Origin: Trametes villosa
Lineage: Eukaryota > Basidiomycota > Agaricomycetes > Polyporales > Polyporaceae
Assembly: GCA_002964805.2 (NCBI GenBank)
Contig: PUDQ02000059.1
Coordinates: forward strand, 51,130 to 115,129
Direction of reading: 5' to 3'
DNA: 64,000 bases
Part shown: positions 11,245-23,880 of the stretch, in pieces
How positions within the stretch are numbered: the stretch's first letter is position 1
How the letters are laid out: each line of letters opens with the position of its first letter
Notes under the pieces: generated by a model
What the model saw: only the letters and a program-made list of their open reading frames with translations
Told to the model about the DNA's origin: nothing
The model's database searches: none
Translations under genes and position numbers: made by a program

Positions 11245-14142
11245 CGTCTCAGCTGAGGATGGGCGGCCAGAGCCCTCAGGTTCGCCGCGCAGCCTCAGGA
11301 GACGACGCCGCCGTTCGCAGCAGCTCAGATGAACCGGTATGTTCAGGGACATGAGCTCGCCGCACGCACCAGTAGGTAAAGTCAAAAACAGGATGTCGAG
11401 TCGACGCCCAAGCCACGCCGCTATGCTACCCGGAAGTCGACTCAAAACCGCAGGCCGGGCGTTGAAGCTGGCTTAGCAAAACGAACCCAGCAAGAGATCA
11501 GCGCGGGTGCCGCTGAGACGTCGCGCAGAAAGCAGGCCAAAGCGGATCAGGAAGCCCGCAAGAAGGAGGATGCCTTCCAGCGGCGCAAGAACGGCACCAA
11601 GCGAGTTGCAGCTATCCAAGACGATCGCGCCCGGCGCGACACCGCACTCGCCAAGAAAATGGGAGATCCGCCCGCTACTGGGGAGGGAGGGAGTGGCAAG
11701 GGGAAAGAAGGGAAGCGTGCGTTTAGTAGCCTTGAGGCTGCTTCGACGCGAGATCAGCAGGTGCTGATGATCAACTTTGGTAGGGCGTACCAGGGCGTAC
11801 CCACCCAAACGGTAACACTCAAGCAGCGCGCACACGTGCAAATCCAGATTCCTAGCGGTTCGTAAACGAAGCTACAGGGAGCACCGACAGCTCTCAACTT
11901 GGGCCGCATAACGAACGTTTATCTTCCCTTCTCGCCACTCGTTATGAGCAAGGCCGCCCCGCTTCGTCTCCAGCTGTGTTGGACAGTCCCGATGTCTCGG
12001 GCACCGCTAGTTTGTCAAGCCTTAGACACTCTTTGGTTCTGATACTGACGACAGGCTCTCCAGGCATCGACCAAGGTGACGAGTTTGTCATGGACGACGA
12101 GGCGTTTGAAGACGATGAAGACGAAACGGGCACGACAGGATACAGCGACGGAGGCATCGGTCTTGCCAGCCAGGATGTCGACATGATGGACTACGAGGTC
12201 CTCGACGAAGATGAAGATCCGGCGGCCTCTCATGACGAAGATACATCCTACCACGACCTCGAACTGGGCGACGATCTCGGGTCCGATCAGCCTGATCACG
12301 ACGGTGAGTCCATTCATCTAACACGCTGACCGCTCTGACCATGCTCGCTTTGCACATAGTGATAGATCTTTCCGACGATGACGGCGACATAAGTACAAGT
12401 AACGCCGCACCAGGTGTGTGCCAGTAGAGCTCTTTGCTCATCTCATGCAATCATAGCTCACTATATCTGACAAGAAGACGAACTCTCGGAACGGGAAGAC
12501 CAAGAAGAACGAGAAGGCACAAGGTTCGAGTCGCTCTGCGAGGAAGGGCGGGTCGGCATCACGGTCATCATCGCAGGTATGGTCGCACTTGTGATTGGGT
12601 ACGGATATGGGGTCTGACCAGATGCTATTCTACGTTCACTAGAGTCCGACTGCTGCACAGAAGAAGAAGATGCGGGTCGCCGCGACGCGCGATGAGCTAC
12701 AGGCTGAGAGAGTGACGACGTCCGCGGGGGGAGCTAAGCGCCCGGCCAAGGATAGGTGCGTCTACACGAAGCGTGTTTGTTCATACACTCATCAATGTTT
12801 TGGGTTTAGCATGGTCAAGCCCCAGGCCAAAAAGGCGCGCTCGGAGGTTGACGCGTTCACCGCTGACTACCGGAAGACCTTGCGTAACAAATCCGTAAAC
12901 GCGTCTGCGCGCAAGGCACCAGCGCCAAACGTTCTGGGGAGCGACGACTCCTCTGACGAGTCGGCCGAGTTCAACTTGGCGTTCGATGTCGGCCCCGAAG
13001 ACATCCGCCCTCATGCAAAGGAGCCTGGAGCTCACTCTGCCCGCCTCACTCCCGTGCTCGATTTCACCCCGCCTTCGTCGTCCCGCAGTGCGAAACGCGG
13101 AGTCACAGTTCATGACGACGAAGAATGGCCTGCTATCGACGCCAACATCAGTCATGGCAGGAGCCCGCATCCCGGATACACGCTGCATGCATAGCTTCCG
13201 AGTGCGCGTGCGCACAACTCCGTAAGTGTCTTCGCTCGCTCCTCCTTGTCATGATACCTGATCTCTTCTAATTCACAGCTCGTATCTGTGGTTCCCGAGG
13301 CTATCATCAGCGGTGATACCGCCAAGGTGCCCAAACCGAAGAAGAAGCGCACGGGCAAGAGCAGGTCCTCGCAGAGGACTCGCGCGGCGTCCCCGGCCTA
13401 CCCGACTGGGTTCAGGATACTGTCCTAGCCAGTATCGTCCCGTCCATGAACAAGCACTACGGGGCCACGGAGCAGTCGCCGTGGGACCTCGATCACGCGA
13501 GCGGCAAGCACCTCCTCAAGACCCTGCAGTCTGTCGTCAACCATGTGCATCCTGGCAAAGGCGACTCGATCGAGCGGGCAGACAAGTTGTACAAATTTGT
13601 AAGCTCGTCCCTCAGGATTGTGTCATATTACTGATGCTCCGCTAGGTGCGCCAGCACGTTTATGACTGACGGAAGGGGTTCCAGGTCCTCGCGATCAAGA
13701 TCATTGCCGAAGGCGTCAAGGAGCGTTTCAACGACGGTGGCGGGCGTGCCGCCGTCCGTGCCTGGGTGACCGAGGCCCTTGCCCCGGGCGGCGAGGCCAC
13801 ATATGCCTACCCTAACGTCCAGGTGAGCAGCATTCCACCACTGCCGAGATAGTAGTATAACACCGACGCTTTTAGGACCCGCGCAAGGCGCGGGGTGTCC
13901 TGCAATCCGCCTACATCACGCGGATGATTGCTTATCACCTCAAGGCGACTCAAGGGGCTGTTCAGCGCGAAGGCTACCCCGTCAACGCCTTTGCCCTCGC
14001 AGCTGTTGCAGTACGTACTACCTTCACCGTGTCGTTTCGCTAACTCATAAGCTGTCACAGCTACGCCGCGCGTTCAAGATGTACACAACGGGTGCCTTCG
14101 TGGCGATGACTGATGAGTTCGGTGAGACGACCGTCGGCACTT
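11245..14142 (+). pseudogene. Multi-exon gene of unknown family, broken (stop, frameshift, 3' cut by TIR repeat)
   Basis: The N-terminal part (11370-11770) is basic and Lys/Arg/Ala-rich (KRTQQEISAGAAETSRRKQ and onward), probably coiled or disordered. An acidic part follows (DDEAFEDDEDETG, 12090-12330), then short basic exons (12460-12760) with plausible GT..AG introns and a Lys-rich nuclear-signal-like PKPKKKR near 13330. The C-terminal part is globular: LPDWVQDTVLASIVPSMNKH (13403 on), FVRQHVYD, then RKGFQVLAIKIIAEGVKERF (13670 on) and YITRMIAYHLKATQG. Between VYD and RKGF a TGA (about 13667) replaces an expected sense codon, and a frame change is needed near 13370. At 14142 the coding sequence runs straight into a TIR-family fragment. 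I recognise it as a recurring Agaricomycete type but know no function. The start is uncertain. Confidence 0.55.
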
Positions 14143-14218
14143 CGGCGCGCACAGCCACTTTACACCGCAAAACTAACCTTTTCTTACCGGCGCGCGCATA
14201 AATCCCACGCAGCGCACC
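14143..14218 (-). repeat. Fragment of the TIR element family (inner terminal segment)
   Basis: GGCGCGCACAGCCAC..CTAACCTTTTCTTACCGGCGCGCG..AATCCCACGCAGCGCA matches the terminal ~100-170 bp of copy D (54104-54180) and the reverse complement of copy A's right end. The outermost TIR bases are missing. It abuts the broken gene ending at 14142. Confidence 0.7.
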
Positions 14219-14595
14219 TCGTCGTCTTTCTGTTGTCTTCCTTGTATGAATGTCGGATGCAGAGGTCGAGGTAGTACTATCCATGCATCGCGTGGTCCGC
14301 ACATAGTTTAGTACGAACTGCGCTTGAAGCAAGATCATCTTTCTCCCTACGGTATCACGACCGCTTGGAGACTTTCGACTTCTCGTCGTCCTTGCAGCGG
14401 ATTTTGTAATTTCCACGATCCCCCTGTGCCCGAAAAAGTACTGACCGTGCACGCCGTCACCGTGACAGACTTCTCTTGTCGCGCTATCTACTTACATCAA
14501 ACCCAATAATCAACCTTTCCTCAGAATCAATGTACATGTGTATACGCTCTCATCCTCGCTGAAACAAAGAATAAGTAAGGATCATTCTCGGTGGG
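14219..14595. other. Unassigned sequence between two TIR-family fragments
   Basis: No gene. It separates the inner segment at 14143-14218 from TIR ends at 14596-14677, so it may be a diverged interior of one element or an insertion within it. Confidence 0.35.
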
Positions 14596-14677
14596 CGTGC
14601 AGGGACTGCAGCGCCTTACTTAGCATACATTCATTAATTGTACACATGGGCCGTCATACAAACAGTGGGCCATCATA
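14596..14677 (-). repeat. TIR-family terminal fragment with two tandem TIR ends
   Basis: GCAGCGCCTTACTTAGCATA, then TTGTACACATGGGCCGTCATA (TA at 14657), followed 19 bp later by GTGGGCCATCATA (TA at 14676). Both resemble the element terminus in the same orientation. Two termini in a row suggest abortive or nested insertion. Confidence 0.55.
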
Positions 14678-14680
14678 CAA

Positions 14681-15738
14681 GAAAACGCGGGACTCACCGC
14701 AGTGTCGCAGAACAACTCAGGGCGTATAACGTGCCTTGTGTCGCGCCTTCGCCATAGCGCTCTCTACTCTCTGTGACCCGTGTGCTCTGTGACCCGTGTG
14801 CTCCAACCCGCGCAGAAACCGGCGCTTCGCTCGCCTTTGCAGTTTGTCGCTTTACGGGTATAATCGACGATTTCGCTGTCTCCGCGAGCGTGGTGCACTG
14901 AAACGACACGTGGTAAGCAGCATTGCACTGTATTTGAGTCCGGCAGACTGGACTCACCATTTAGTGCCGCTTGCATCATAGTTCATAAGTAGCCGTTCTG
15001 CAAGCTCGAGACTGATCTCGCTCGGGCGCGGTGTTAGACACCACCACCGTCTACAGCCGCGCTTCACAGGGTGCATGGAGGGTAGGTTCGTTACGGTACA
15101 CTATGCATGAAGTGGGTGTATGCACTTACCGTTGGCACATGTTCAATCGTGACATGTCGGATCCCCACGCTTCGCCGGACTCGTGCGGCGCGCTATACCT
15201 TGGAGTGTATCACGAACTCAATCGCCTACAAATGTAAAGGTCACTAAACCAAAACGCGAACACCCCTCAAATAACAAGAAACCTGAGGTCGTGTACGCAT
15301 GGGGTAAAGCCCTACGTGAACGAGGGGAGAGCAGAAGCGGGCAGGAGACTAAGAGTAGGCGGCGGGAGTGTGGGAGCGGCAGCATGCCACCCATTTTGTG
15401 CTTGTGCCCCGGATGTACGGTGGGCCATACGGCGTCCGTGGGCAACGGCCATTCGTTGCCTAGCTATTCGGAAGGGAAGATACAGGCGTCGGGGACGACT
15501 ATTACCAGATGTTAAGTGGACAAACCGGAACCCGACAACAGGCAAACCGGACTCACTGCCCACTTCGAACGCCCCTCATTGCTCGACGTAGAGTGCGTGC
15601 GGCAAAGAGAGAAAGAGAGACGGAGAGACAGAGACAGCGTGTATCGAGAGAGAGCCTCGGAAAGTGTGCAGCGACTCGGAACGAGAAAGCTTAAGCGTTG
15701 AGCGTTCAGTGCTGCGCTCAGCTCTGAGCGTTAAACGT
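14681..15738. other. No supportable gene; GA-rich tract
   Basis: Nothing recognisable. A purine-rich tract (GAGAGAAAGAGAGACGGAGA and onward) lies at about 15604-15655. CTCTGTGACCCGTGTG occurs twice in tandem at about 14770-14800. Confidence 0.5.
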
Positions 15739-16610
15739 TCACTCACTTGGCTTATACTGACGGTACGCCAAGGCCATGATACTACGCAGTCTCTCACGAG
15801 GCAGCTCAAAGACGACCTTGTGATACATAGCACCTGCCCAGGCTACCAATGGTATCACTTCGCGTCTACGCCGAAGCGGTAGGCTCAAGGATATGCGGTG
15901 AGAGGCCCTCATAAGGTTGCCCACAAAACCTATTCACAGTGGTCCCTCGGCATTTCTGAAAGACAACTCGTGGAGATCACGCACCGTGCGCCAGGGTACG
16001 TCGCTCGGGACGACTATCCTCAAGGCACTCGTCGAGGCCTGTTTGAGGCCGCCTCGGCAGACTCCGCAATAGAGCTTGTTATGCCGAGGTATTGGGGCGT
16101 TTCGCCGCATAGCCCGAAGACTCGCGTTGTATACTCCATGAGCAGGGGCATCGTGGTCTTCCCGCGCAGGAGCATGTCGAGGAGTGGCTGCTCTGCAGGA
16201 TGAATTAGCCGTGCATAGGGAAGGAACGACGGCGAAGACGGAGGCTAGAAAGTCGCCGCGGAGGTTCACTATGGCGTCGCCCTCGAACAGCGCTAGTGTC
16301 GCGTCCGCGATGGCCCAGTCCTCGCGGAACCACCTGCACTGGCACTCCTCGCGCGGCCTTTGTTGGGCTCCCAGCGTCCTCGCTCGATGGGTAGGAGATG
16401 TCAAGAGAAGAGAAGGAGCGCGAGCGCCGCGCAGCGTTGTGGGCGTGGCAGTAGTAGGTAGTTCCGCACGGCACAGATGCTTCGCCCGCGTGCCGACCGT
16501 CTTCATGGTGTCGTAGCGGAGGAGAGCGCCGTGAAACTCCATCCTCCTACCACGCGGATTAGTTGTGAGACCCCTAGTAATACATGTCGACCCACCCCTT
16601 GGTTCGGCGA
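15739..16610 (-). pseudogene. Unassigned coding remnant
   Basis: Minus-strand frames here have protein-like composition: MEFHGALLRYDTMKTVGT near 16540, FREDWAIADATLALFEGDAI near 16310, SALRIVVPSDVPWRTVRDLH near 15990 and VIPLVAWAGAMYHKVVFELP near 15830. They lie in shifting frames with stops, so at best this is a decayed gene. I do not recognise the family. The pieces could also be chance open frames in GC-rich DNA. Confidence 0.25.
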
Positions 16611-19600
16611 AAGCGCTATAGCCGTCTCCACTTGGCTTCGTTTCCACTGATGGGTGCCGCCAGCCTTGCATTCCTGGTTGCCACAGATCGCCTGTGTTAC
16701 TCCCGGAGCACGAGCGGCCAGTATTACGCCGCACTTAGGGGCCGTGGGAGCGTCGCCGCGAACACGGGGCACACCGAGACGCGTGTTGCGAACACCGCCA
16801 AGGAGGGAGCCTGGAGCGCGGACCCAGCTGGTTGTTGCCGTCACGCGTCGTAGCGCTGGCGCACGTCCAGCTCCTCAGCGAAGTCCAGCAGTGCTCGTAC
16901 CAAGCCGTCCCGGGGTGGACACGGTGCTAAACACACGCGGCCCATCCGTCTCGAAGCGCGACACACGAAGTCGAGGCTTTGCACAGATGTGGTGAGTGCT
17001 TGCACCTGCTCATAAGCCCAGAGGCTTACCTACAGCATGGCCCGCGCCCTGCCTCGCCCGTCCTAAGTCACCGGCGCCGCCGTCGGAGTACTGGCAGCTA
17101 GTGGTAGCCTGTAGACCCATGACGCATACCGGATCCCCGCAGAGATCGCCTCTGAGGTGCCGGCGTCCTCATACGCAGAGTTTCCGCGCGCTTTATATTG
17201 AACCGGAACCATCCCTCCTGCCGCGCGGGCTTTGCGCGAGGGGGTGCACCGAGGCCACACCGCCAACCTCAGTTGCACTCGCTAGCTTCCTCCATGTGCT
17301 TCCACGCGCGAGTTCGAGCTCCTCCTCCGGGAGGTCCGCGGCTGTGTAGGGTCTTCAGGACGGATGCCATACTACAGCGATTCTGCGCAATCGCAATGAG
17401 TACCTTCTTCTTGTTTGTACACAGGTACTGACCATATGTCGCTCATGTCGCTGCTGTAACGGCCCGGTCCAGAGGTCCAGCGTTACGACTAGGGTGGCTG
17501 TACCAGGCTTAGTCCACCAGAGTTACGGCTCTAGGACAGTGTTATAGGACAGCTGCTCAGCGTGCAATTCCTGCGCGTTGGGTCCATTTTTCCCAGTTGT
17601 TACAGCTGCCCGGATGGTGATGTACCACTAGCCTTGTCTCGGGAGCATGGAGGTTGGCTACAAATACTAAGGGAGAGCTATAACTACAAGGCACCGGGGA
17701 TGTAGCACAAAGAAACTCACCATTGCGGCGTCCACGAGGTACGTTCCCACGTCCCCTGAGGCACAATGCGGAGGCTTACATCCGTCGTCCAGCCACATGT
17801 CCAGTTCGAGCTGCACTGTTCCGGCACGTTGGCGAAGCGTCTACCAGCACCCCAAACGCAGTCGAGGTGGAGCAGCCCGTTGCAATGGGAGTGAGTGCAC
17901 GGCAGCCGCACAGGGACGCATTGGTACGATCCATGCTGTAGTGTTCCTGGACGGTCTTCACAGAAGTGCGGAGCGTGAAGCGGGGATGACCGCCGCCGAT
18001 GAATGTCCCGGTGCTGGAGATGAGAGTTCAGAGACCACTCGACGGATGGTCGACCACGATCCGACCTTGTGCTTGTGCTGTTAAGTAGTGTTCGGAAGGC
18101 TCTTGGGCGTGGTACAGGGGAGGCGGGTCTGGCCTTGAGCCGGCGCTGGAGCTGGGGTGCAACAGCAGCCTGACGTCGGATGCGGAGTCGTGGGTCCGGA
18201 GCACCCCGGGCACGGAGTGGATCATCATCTGGATGGACCGTGCGCTCGGGTCTGGCATCATATCATCCGCGCTGAATATGATGCCTCCAGACCCGCGTCA
18301 AACCCTATAGCTTCGTCAGTGGCCCAATGTGACGGGATGTGGTGACCCGTGGGGATCTAGATGTGCCCTTGCTTCCCCAACTTCTGGGGGTTTCGGAGGA
18401 CGTAGTCGCGGATTGAAATAAAACTCACTGACTCACTGACTCACCCACCTCACTCACTCATGTTCAGGGCTTGAAAAGGCGCTCGGTGATGGGTTCGGGG
18501 TATGGCGTAGTCCTTCACGATGATGTGCTCGCCCATCATATGCATCTGTACACAGCGATGAGCGGCTGACCCATTATTAATCACTAGCAGATATCTCAAC
18601 CTGGTTATTTTACGGGTACTTCTCGCGCAGCTCATACGCAACACGAAGGTGTCGCATGCGGCGTATTATGTTCTCCGCAGTGTCTTCCGCTGCGTAGTCG
18701 ATCATGCTTTCTCCAGTGAAACAGTGTCAGCTTTTGTATAGTCTACTGGCGAAGCGATACCTGCCGAGGGAGTCAAGATATGTGCCCGAGCACATACGGT
18801 ATATCTGCTGCGCGAGTGGTTCAGTCCAGACACGGCGTCCCTGCGGGAGGGAGCGACATTTCACCCTTGGACGAAGTTGCCTATGAGCAACCCAAGGGAG
18901 ATCGCGAGGAACGCTTTGGAGCACGAGGTGAGACTAAACAGCGTCTGAACAGTGCGCAGTCATATGACATGAGAACCCGGGGCGAGAGAAGTACGGCACG
19001 TACATTCCTTGTCAGATGATTCCCATCGCCCTACTCTGTCTTGGGGCCTCACAAAAGGAGTTGAACCTCAGGCTACTGGTTTCATACGTGGGACAGTCAG
19101 TGTGCCCGTCCTAGAGATGGCGTTATTTAGCATCAACCTTATGCACGAGTATCCGCCCGGGCCTGAACGTTACTCACCACGGACGGGCACGTCGACTGAC
19201 GCAGGATACTCTACGAACGGACGGGTATGCGCACCGTCCCCGCAGTCGGCTCCCGAGTCCTCTACACGGAGATCGTGAGACGAAACGTAAAAACAACGAG
19301 ATCGTAGAGGCGGCGCGACGCACCGGTTGCTAGACACCCGGCGCCATGACGGAAGCGAGGGGCTGGAATCATAAGCGCATGAGGTGGGGATACAGTATAT
19401 TGCGTGTAGTACGCAAGGCAAGGCGTGTGATGCTATCGGCCACAGAGGGCGTTGTTCAGCATCGACTCGGTGTACAAGCGTCTAACCTGCGCTCGGCGTG
19501 ACGCACCACGGACGAACACGTCGGCGAACCCGCTCTATGGATAGGCGGGTGGGCGCGGGCCGCCTCTACACCCGTTGCCTGAAGACGCTCGACGGAGAAC

Positions 19601-22600
19601 ATCTTTGAACCCCATCCCTCTATAATGCGCGCCTACTCATATCGCACCATCTACGGAGGAGCGAGGTTGGTGAGCTCTAGGTGGATCCTGGTCATCCTTG
19701 ATTGCTCGTGTTGGCGCGGCGCAAGCCACGCACGGTCGGACCCGAGACCCTCCACCACCGCCGTTGAGCGAGCCTATAGCCGGGTATGTCACGTCTGGGG
19801 TGTCTCTGGCTATCTCTGGCCATCTAAAGGTCCAACAGAGATTGGGGAGTGCACAGGTGATGCTACCGGCGCACCAGCATCCGTCCGGAGCACGGCATCG
19901 CATAGGAGACGACCGAGCGTTGACTTACCAGCGGATGATCGTCAAAGGCGCACCAGATGTCCCGTTCCGGAGGTGGAGCCATGTCGTGCAGACCAGCGGT
20001 ACGGTCGTCCCGCTCACCCCCCACGCTCCGGAGTCAACGCTTAAGAGCGCTACAGAAGTGAAGGGCAGCGCGTGCTCCCTGCGAGGTTCACGATGGGGCC
20101 AGCGCAGGCGGTGGCAATCAGGGAAACGGCCTGTTTCTCGGACAGCGGCGCGTGTGCTTCGACGAAGATCTTTGGTTTCGAAGAGGCATAAAATCTTGGT
20201 GCCCCCACGAGAAGGCGTGGATGATCCCCAGGTCCTGGAGCGACGGATGGGTGCCGAGAGGTGGGGAGCCTAGGCGCATTCGATCATAGATTCTTGCGAG
20301 GGCGAGCTTCAGTGAGCCGGTGAGGCGCACGGGAGAGGGTAATTTCCCCCAGGATTGTTTCCCACGAAAGGTGGAGAGGCGGTGTGAAGGCCGAGCTGGC
20401 TGGCGCCATCCCGCACGTCCTCAGAGTGGTGTCTTTCGAACTGTTCGATCTCGCGCGAGAAGAACTCGCAGTCCGCAAATACTGTGAAAACGGCTATTGA
20501 AAAGCATGATGGTTGCCATCGTCACGGTATGCTTGATGAACTGAGAAAGGTGCGTGTTAGCACTCGACTCGCAGACTCCTCGTGTCAGAGTCCGCAGCGT
20601 CCTAGGCAGACCAGCATGATACGTCAAAAGTATCATGTGGCGGAGTGATCTGAACGAACCGGAGACAGCCAGCAACACTTCATGAGAACAGAACTGCACG
20701 AGCTACTGCATTGGCCGAGCAAACATGTCCATGATGGACACGGCACTTTCGTCGGCTGTACGATACATGAACTGACCTTTTCTGGACTTCATGAGGCCTA
20801 TCCATGGTTTTCTAGCTCGTCTCGAGCCTTGAAACGCAAGCCTCCCGTACGAGTAGTGCCGAGCCTAAGAGTTTGATTCGGGCCACGAGAGTAACATGAG
20901 ACAAAGCCAAGGTGTAGAACAGTGATATGGAAGCTAGATGTACAGGTGAATATGCCCCTGTTATGGGAGCACGCAGCGGTTTAGGACATATGAATGAGCG
21001 TGAGCCGCATAGCGAGCCAAGTGCAGGGGGGAGGGAGGGGGGAATGCGGTTAGAGGGAGGAGGAAGGCAAGCACGATTGCGAATGAGCGCCGTCCACACC
21101 GTTGCGAGCGCTAGTCCTGCTGACGTCATCTCCCGGGCTTGACTCCGAACTCGCCGATCCGATGCATAGCATACTTCTCGTTGGTGTCTGTCATACATAC
21201 TCGTTAGCGGACTTAGCATGTAGCACACGTAGGGTAGTAGTAGCGCCGACTAGATCGGAGGATTGTATGCTTGCAGGCGGTCAAGTATTCACTCACTCAC
21301 TCACTCACTCGTTCAACGTTCAGCGCCCGGCCGCCGCCTGCCATACATCCTTCTGCGACGCTAGCATCACTCTAGTAAGCTATTGCGTGCGCCTCTCAGA
21401 TTTCGACATAGATACGGTAGTTGCGGACGACTTGGAGCAAAGACTCAGCCGTAAACGCGGATTGTCGTCCCGGGATGCTGCCGTCGCGCGGCATGATCTG
21501 GCTCCTCACGGTGAAGACCGCTCCCCTCACCGCCGTCGTCGAAGACGCGTTCGTTTTGAGTCCAGAGGTATGTATGAGAGATTTTATACCAGCCCTTTTT
21601 CTGACGAGTTGCTGGTCCATTGTGGAAACAACTCTACGGCGCCGTAGATACAGACAGCGAGGCAAACTCAGATGCATGCGGCGCCTTGCATCGACGCACA
21701 GGCGATTACTCCGAAATCGAGGAGGAAATATGTACTGAGGCCGTTCACGCGGATTGCTTAGGACTACTTAATGGAGACTATAGCGTCCGTCTAGCAGCGC
21801 ATACACTACGGAGAGCGAATCATGCAGCATTCGGTGAGTCGGCCTGATATTCACCCTGCGTTACCGGCTTTGAAGCTTTCAAGCCTCATGCCTCGGTACC
21901 AGGGGCAAGTCGCGTCGGTGGTGCCCTTAGAAAGATACCGCGGCCAATCCGTTCTCATTCACTGCGTGAACGAAGACATAGGATCCGTGTGAGATTACCC
22001 TGTGTACGGCACATAGCATGCCACATCTCTCCGCTGGAAGATGTGCAGATCGCAACCGCGGAGATTCGTTGCGCCGTCGGATATCCACAGCAATAGCCGT
22101 AGACGTAGCCAAACCCGCGTTCACTAATCGCCACACACATCGCCAATATTGCGACGTCCGATATCCGACGGGCGCGATGCGGGGAGATGTTCCGTGGTTC
22201 TGTACCTGTCCCCGGGGTTCACTTATTCAGATATTCGTTTGCTTGTCATGCGAGGTAGCGCAATAATTGAACAAAAATTGGTATTGACCTGCCAGACGTA
22301 TGTACAACTGCAGTGATGCTACGTGAACGACTTGCGAACGCCATCCGTCCGTGGCGGGCACCTTTCTGCACTAACTATAGACGTTGTGCCGGTTCCGCGC
22401 GAACCCAGATGAGAGAGGGCGTGTTCCGATGCCACAAGAGACGAAGCGCAAGTAAGCACTTGCGCTACGGAGGGAAAACTCACCTTGCACTTCACTCGTA
22501 CATCGCGGTGGGACGCAGTGAGTATCTAAACGCTATATGTTCAGACGTCAACCTGCAGAGGGCCAGAGTGTGTAGCTATGATATACGAATACGAGTTGGC

Positions 22601-23880
22601 CGCTCACATGTCTTTGGCATATCCACCCACCCGGCTGTTGAGGAGGGGTGCGAGTGCCTAAGGACCAGACCAGTAAGCAGATCCCGCTATTGTGATACCC
22701 GAACCCCCGGTGATATTCACTGCGCCAGAGGGTTCTCTCCGTGAGTAAGGCAAGACTTACTTGGTTTTCTCCTGCATCCCTGCTAAGTCACTGGTGCACC
22801 TCGAATGTTGTTGCGAGTACTTCAACATGAGTAGTTCAACGGCTTATCGCCGGCGCAACCGCCGACACCACTCACCCTTTCCATGTGACCTGAGTACAAC
22901 TCTGGACTAGAGGGGAGTTTTGAGAAGCAGAGGCAGGTCGACAGCAGCCGCGGGAACGGGAGTCCGAGGATGTGGTTGGAGGCCAAAGAGCGAGGAGTCA
23001 TGCATACTGGCGAAGGGAAGTATATATATTCAGCTGGAGTGATCACAGATAGCTCGAAGTGCGATGTGACATGTGTTGACATAGGCGGCGGGGAGATGTC
23101 TGGCCGCGCGAGCGCGCGATCTTTCGTCTCCCCGCATGGGCGCTTATTACGGCGACCACCAATCCCTCTTTTCTATCCGGGCTATCAGCAATCGTCGCTC
23201 TCATATCCAGACACATCGCCAATGGTGGCGATTTGAAGCCGCAACCTGCGCTACGTGAGACGATCCAAGACCTCTGCGGGAATATCTGGGCTATCAATAA
23301 TCGTCGCCGGGATATTGCCCCGTGCGATTCGCTGCTTCACGCGGTGATTCGTGCCATCATCCAGGTGCGCGCGCTGCAGCCGTTTCGTTGAGCGTACCGC
23401 CGCTCTCGGGTCAGCCCTCTCAAGATACCATCTCTCCCTGTACCCCAGGCCCTGGTGAGTTATTTTACAATCTATGATTTTCGCCGTTTAGACTAGTAAA
23501 CATACACCGTAGAACTAGGGCGCTGACTCCGCTGATGAATTCTACCCATAGCACCATCTCCGTCGTTCCTCTTAGGACAGCGCCAAGTCGATCGCCGCGG
23601 ACCATGCGCCTACGAGTCCGTTCAGGTAAGACGACGGCTTTGTATATACACGTAACACTAACGAGTCCACGGACGCAATCGAGTAATTCGTGATACACAC
23701 TAACACCGGTGAGCAGAGGAACCAGAGTAAGTTTTCGTGGCTGCACTCGTACACAGCTCTCCACCATCCCTGGTGCGTCTACAGCAGATCCACTCACGTA
23801 GCTCACGTCTCGTTACCAGAGAAATAATTACAATGGACAGACAATGCTGAAGCGGCGGCAACCCTGTTCAAGATGGGTCC
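16611..23880. other. Seven kb with no recognisable gene
   Basis: All frames are short and unlike known families. Minor features only: a CACT/GACT microsatellite at 18423-18461, a (CACT)n run at about 21291-21312, a 12-bp inverted repeat CCGTCGGATATC (22074-22085 and 22160-22171), and a 19-bp direct repeat GGGCTATCA.CAATCGTCG-like (23179-23197 and 23288-23306, two mismatches). A short protein-like minus stretch near 20280-20500 (FADCEFFSREIEQFERHHSE) may be a relic. I read the region as old, heavily mutated transposon debris. Confidence 0.4.
21291..21312. repeat. (CACT)n microsatellite
   Basis: Five to six near-perfect tetranucleotide units (TCACTCACTCACTCACTC) in non-coding DNA. Confidence 0.8.

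Noticed and set aside
15604..15655. GA-rich tract as a regulatory element
   Set aside because: Simple purine repeat with no gene next to it; no basis for a function.
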